Source: Magnetospirillum aberrantis SpK (GTDB lineage Bacteria; Pseudomonadota; Alphaproteobacteria; Rhodospirillales; Magnetospirillaceae). Taken from it: a DNA stretch of 64,000 bases. The translations under genes and the position numbers were made by a program. The stretch is taken from the NCBI RefSeq assembly GCF_011022235.1, contig NZ_JAAIYP010000011.1, positions 1 to 64,000 of the forward strand. The letters are read 5' to 3'. Of the stretch, positions 62,384-64,000 are shown piece after piece. The notes under the pieces were generated by a model. The model ran no database searches. It had not been told where the DNA came from and was given only the letters and a program-made list of their open reading frames with translations. Position 1 is the first letter of the stretch. The number at the start of each line of letters is the position of its first letter.

Positions 62384-63508
62384 TCAGTTCACCGGCGCTT
62401 CGGCGAGGAAACGGCGCAAATCGTCGGGCGAGGGGGGGCGCTTGGTCTCGGCGGCCAGCACGCGCACACGGGCCAGCATGGCGCGGGCCTGGGGAACCGT
62501 GGGCGCCAGACCAAGCTGGGTGCAGGCGTGCAATACCGAGGTCAGCCCCGAATGCTTGCCCAGCACCACGCGATGGGCTCGGCCCAGTTCCAGCGGGTCC
62601 AAGGCTTCGTAGTTGCGGCGGTCGCGCAACAGGCCGGAAACGTGGATGCCGCTTTCGTGGGTGAAAATGGCGTCGCCGACGATGCTCTTGTTGACCGGAA
62701 CCGGCCGGCCGGAAGCGTCGGCGACCAACGCCGAGACCTTGGACAGCGCCGTCTTGGCGACGGCGCAATCCAACCCGTAAAGATGGTCGAGCGCCACCAC
62801 CACTTCCTCGAGCGGGGCATTGCCGGCCCGTTCGCCCAGACCGTTGACGGTGGTCGAGACGTGGCTGGCGCCCCCCTTGACGGCGGCCAGGGAATTGGCG
62901 GTCGCCAACCCCAGATCGTCGTGGGCGTGAATTTCCAGTTCCAGCGAGGTGCCGGACCGCAGGCGCTTGAACAAGTCATGGGTGGCGAACGGGTCCAGCA
63001 CGCCCAAGGTGTCGGCGAAACGGAAACGGCGTGCGCCGGCGCTGGCACAGACGCCGATGACGTCTTCCAGGAAGGCCGGATCGGCCCGCGACGAATCCTC
63101 GCCGCCCACCGCCACGTCAAGCCCGGCGTCGCGGGCCCGGCTGACCATGGTGTAAACATGGGCCAATGCCCAGGCGCGGTCGCGGTCCAGCTTCTTGGCC
63201 AATTGCTGGTCGGACACCGGAATGGACAGGTTGACCATGGAGACGTCGCATCGCAACGCCGCCGCCAGGTCGTCGTCGCGCATGCGGCACCAGGCGATCA
63301 GCCGGGCGTTGAGGCCCAGCGCCGCCACCGCGCGGATCGAGGCGCATTCCTCTTCGCCCATGGCGGGAATGCCGACCTCGATCTCGGGTACGCCGGCCTG
63401 GTCCAGCGCGCAGGCGATGGACAGCTTTTCCATCAGGGTGAAGGCCACCCCGGCGGTCTGCTCGCCGTCTCTCAGCGTGGTGTCGTTGACGACGATGGCT
63501 GCGGTCAT
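62384..63508 (-). CDS. nifV: homocitrate synthase NifV
   Basis: A 374-residue enzyme that condenses acetyl-CoA and 2-oxoglutarate to homocitrate, the organic ligand of the nitrogenase iron-molybdenum cofactor. Signatures are '[16 protein letters not shown]' at the N-terminus, '[12 protein letters not shown]', '[20 protein letters not shown]' (parts; HxH metal site) and '[16 protein letters not shown]'. The start is MTAAIVVND (63508) after 'aggagcc'; the longer upstream frame runs into the IscA-like gene. Stop-to-start gap to the preceding gene is 11 bases. Confidence 0.95.
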   Translation of the reverse strand: MTAAIVVNDTTLRDGEQTAGVAFTLMEKLSIACALDQAGVPEIEVGIPAMGEEECASIRAVAALGLNARLIAWCRMRDDDLAAALRCDVSMVNLSIPVSDQQLAKKLDRDRAWALAHVYTMVSRARDAGLDVAVGGEDSSRADPAFLEDVIGVCASAGARRFRFADTLGVLDPFATHDLFKRLRSGTSLELEIHAHDDLGLATANSLAAVKGGASHVSTTVNGLGERAGNAPLEEVVVALDHLYGLDCAVAKTALSKVSALVADASGRPVPVNKSIVGDAIFTHESGIHVSGLLRDRRNYEALDPLELGRAHRVVLGKHSGLTSVLHACTQLGLAPTVPQARAMLARVRVLAAETKRPPSPDDLRRFLAEAPVN

Positions 63509-63519
63509 GGCCCGGCTCC

Positions 63520-63831
63520 TCAGCAGCTGCCGCCGCTGCACGAACACTTGCCCCCCGCGTTGGGGTTTTCGAAGATGAAGCCGGAATCGGGGCCGGCGTT
63601 GACGAAGTCGACCACCGTGCCGGTCAACCACATGACCGAGGATGGATCGACGTAGACCTTGATGCCGTCGAATTCCATGATCTCGTCGCCGTGCTCGGCG
63701 TCGTTTTCCAGGACCAGGGAATATTTCAGGCCGGAACAGCCGCCCGAGGCGACGCTGATACGCAAACCCTGGGTGTCGTCCTCACGCACGCTTTTCACGG
63801 CGGCGACGGCGCGGTCGGTGACAGTCAGCAT
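63520..63831 (-). CDS. IscA/HesB-family iron-sulfur assembly protein (nif-associated)
   Basis: A 103-residue A-type iron-sulfur carrier. The three conserved cysteine positions are visible: '[11 protein letters not shown]' and the C-terminal '[11 protein letters not shown]' (CxC). Copies in nif clusters (NifIscA/HesB) help load clusters on nitrogenase proteins. It is the first gene downstream of the sigma-54/NifA promoter region and heads iscA-nifV-nifW-fixABCX. The 32-base leader before ATG 63831 contains 'aggagg'. Confidence 0.9.
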   Translation of the reverse strand: MLTVTDRAVAAVKSVREDDTQGLRISVASGGCSGLKYSLVLENDAEHGDEIMEFDGIKVYVDPSSVMWLTGTVVDFVNAGPDSGFIFENPNAGGKCSCSGGSC

Positions 63832-63873
63832 GGCAACCCTCCTGGTGACGAAACGGTAACCCGTCTGTCACCA

Positions 63874-63889
63874 AGCAAGGTTGATGCCA
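63874..63889 (-). promoter_or_regulatory. sigma-54 (-24/-12) promoter of the nif-fix operon
   Basis: On the minus strand TGGCATCAACCTTGCT (complement of 63874-63889) matches the sigma-54 consensus TGGCACG-N4-TTGCW, with GG and GC exactly 10 bases apart (63888-63887 and 63876-63875). Predicted transcription start near 63863, about 32 bases upstream of the first gene. Confidence 0.75.
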
Positions 63890-63951
63890 ATTCATAGATA
63901 TTTGTATTTGCTGTGTTTTATTGATTTAAGGGCTGTCGGCAATGCGACGTT

Positions 63952-63967
63952 TGTCGGATTGCCGACA
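63952..63967. promoter_or_regulatory. NifA upstream activator sequence
   Basis: TGT-CGGATTGCCG-ACA is an exact TGT-N10-ACA NifA site. It is centred about 97 bases upstream of the predicted start, the usual distance. A near-copy (TGT-N10-ACG) begins at 63934. The pair also forms an 11-base inverted repeat, CTGTCGGCAAT (63933) with ATTGCCGACAG (63958-63968). The 60 bases between it and the promoter are AT-rich, suitable for IHF bending. Confidence 0.65.
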
Positions 63968-64000
63968 GGGGGCCTACACCCATTTCAGCCGTTTCAGGGC

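Overview
The window looks like chromosomal DNA of a GC-rich, free-living, diazotrophic alphaproteobacterium, most plausibly a Magnetospirillum-like member of the Rhodospirillales. The reasons are: an E1-beta subunit of pyruvate dehydrogenase with its own lipoyl domain, an alphaproteobacterial GTTC-N7-GTTC LexA box, a nifV-nifW-fixABCX block in the Azospirillum/Rhodospirillum style, many signalling genes, and a chemosensory cluster resembling the Che3/Wsp class. This placement is inferred from gene content, not from any search. I see no rRNA, tRNA, CRISPR array, transposase or prophage, and base composition and coding style look uniform.

Layout. 1-9.6 kb: the end of a TPR protein, a zinc alcohol dehydrogenase, then the pyruvate dehydrogenase operon pdhA-pdhB-pdhC, two unknown genes, lpdA, followed by lipA (which makes the lipoyl cofactor) and a Coq10/RatA-like START protein. 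9.7-18 kb: two PAS-GGDEF-EAL c-di-GMP proteins flank an S-adenosyl-L-methionine hydrolase, a metallo-beta-lactamase-fold protein and the flagellar stator genes motAB. 18-26.4 kb: a CPA1 antiporter with a cyclic-nucleotide-binding domain, a Pat-type protein acetyltransferase fused to an acyl-CoA synthetase (NDP-forming) module, and a MaoC-phosphotransacetylase/acetate kinase pair. 26.5-32.8 kb: small proteins, a receiver-Hpt protein with a degenerate receiver, a norEF-like pair behind an FNR-type box, an atypical patatin, a chemoreceptor and a periplasmic Cache protein.

33.1-45.2 kb is the most distinctive region: a membrane-anchored ParA-like ATPase gene followed by cheW, cheR-TPR, cheW, an MCP, a cheA-receiver hybrid, cheB, a tandem-receiver histidine kinase and a receiver-PAS histidine kinase, mostly joined by overlapping start and stop codons. 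The order is Wsp-like, but the output diguanylate cyclase is replaced by two histidine kinases, recalling CheA3-CheS3 of Rhodospirillum centenum.

45.2-50.4 kb (minus strand): trpG-trpD-trpC-moaC-moeA in overlapping order, then lexA with its own SOS box and a 67-residue protein. 50.6-53.0 kb: an unusual fusion of an isoprenylcysteine-methyltransferase-like membrane protein with a class C beta-lactamase-like serine hydrolase. 53.0-57.4 kb: a copper module copA-cueR and a copZ-like chaperone, with a CueR operator/promoter before copA and another before copZ; a YibQ-like deacetylase gene sits between them. 57.4-64 kb (minus strand): an alpha/beta hydrolase and then fixX, fixC, fixB, fixA, nifW, nifV and an IscA-like gene, preceded by a good sigma-54 promoter and a NifA upstream activator sequence, so this block is very likely a nitrogen-fixation operon.
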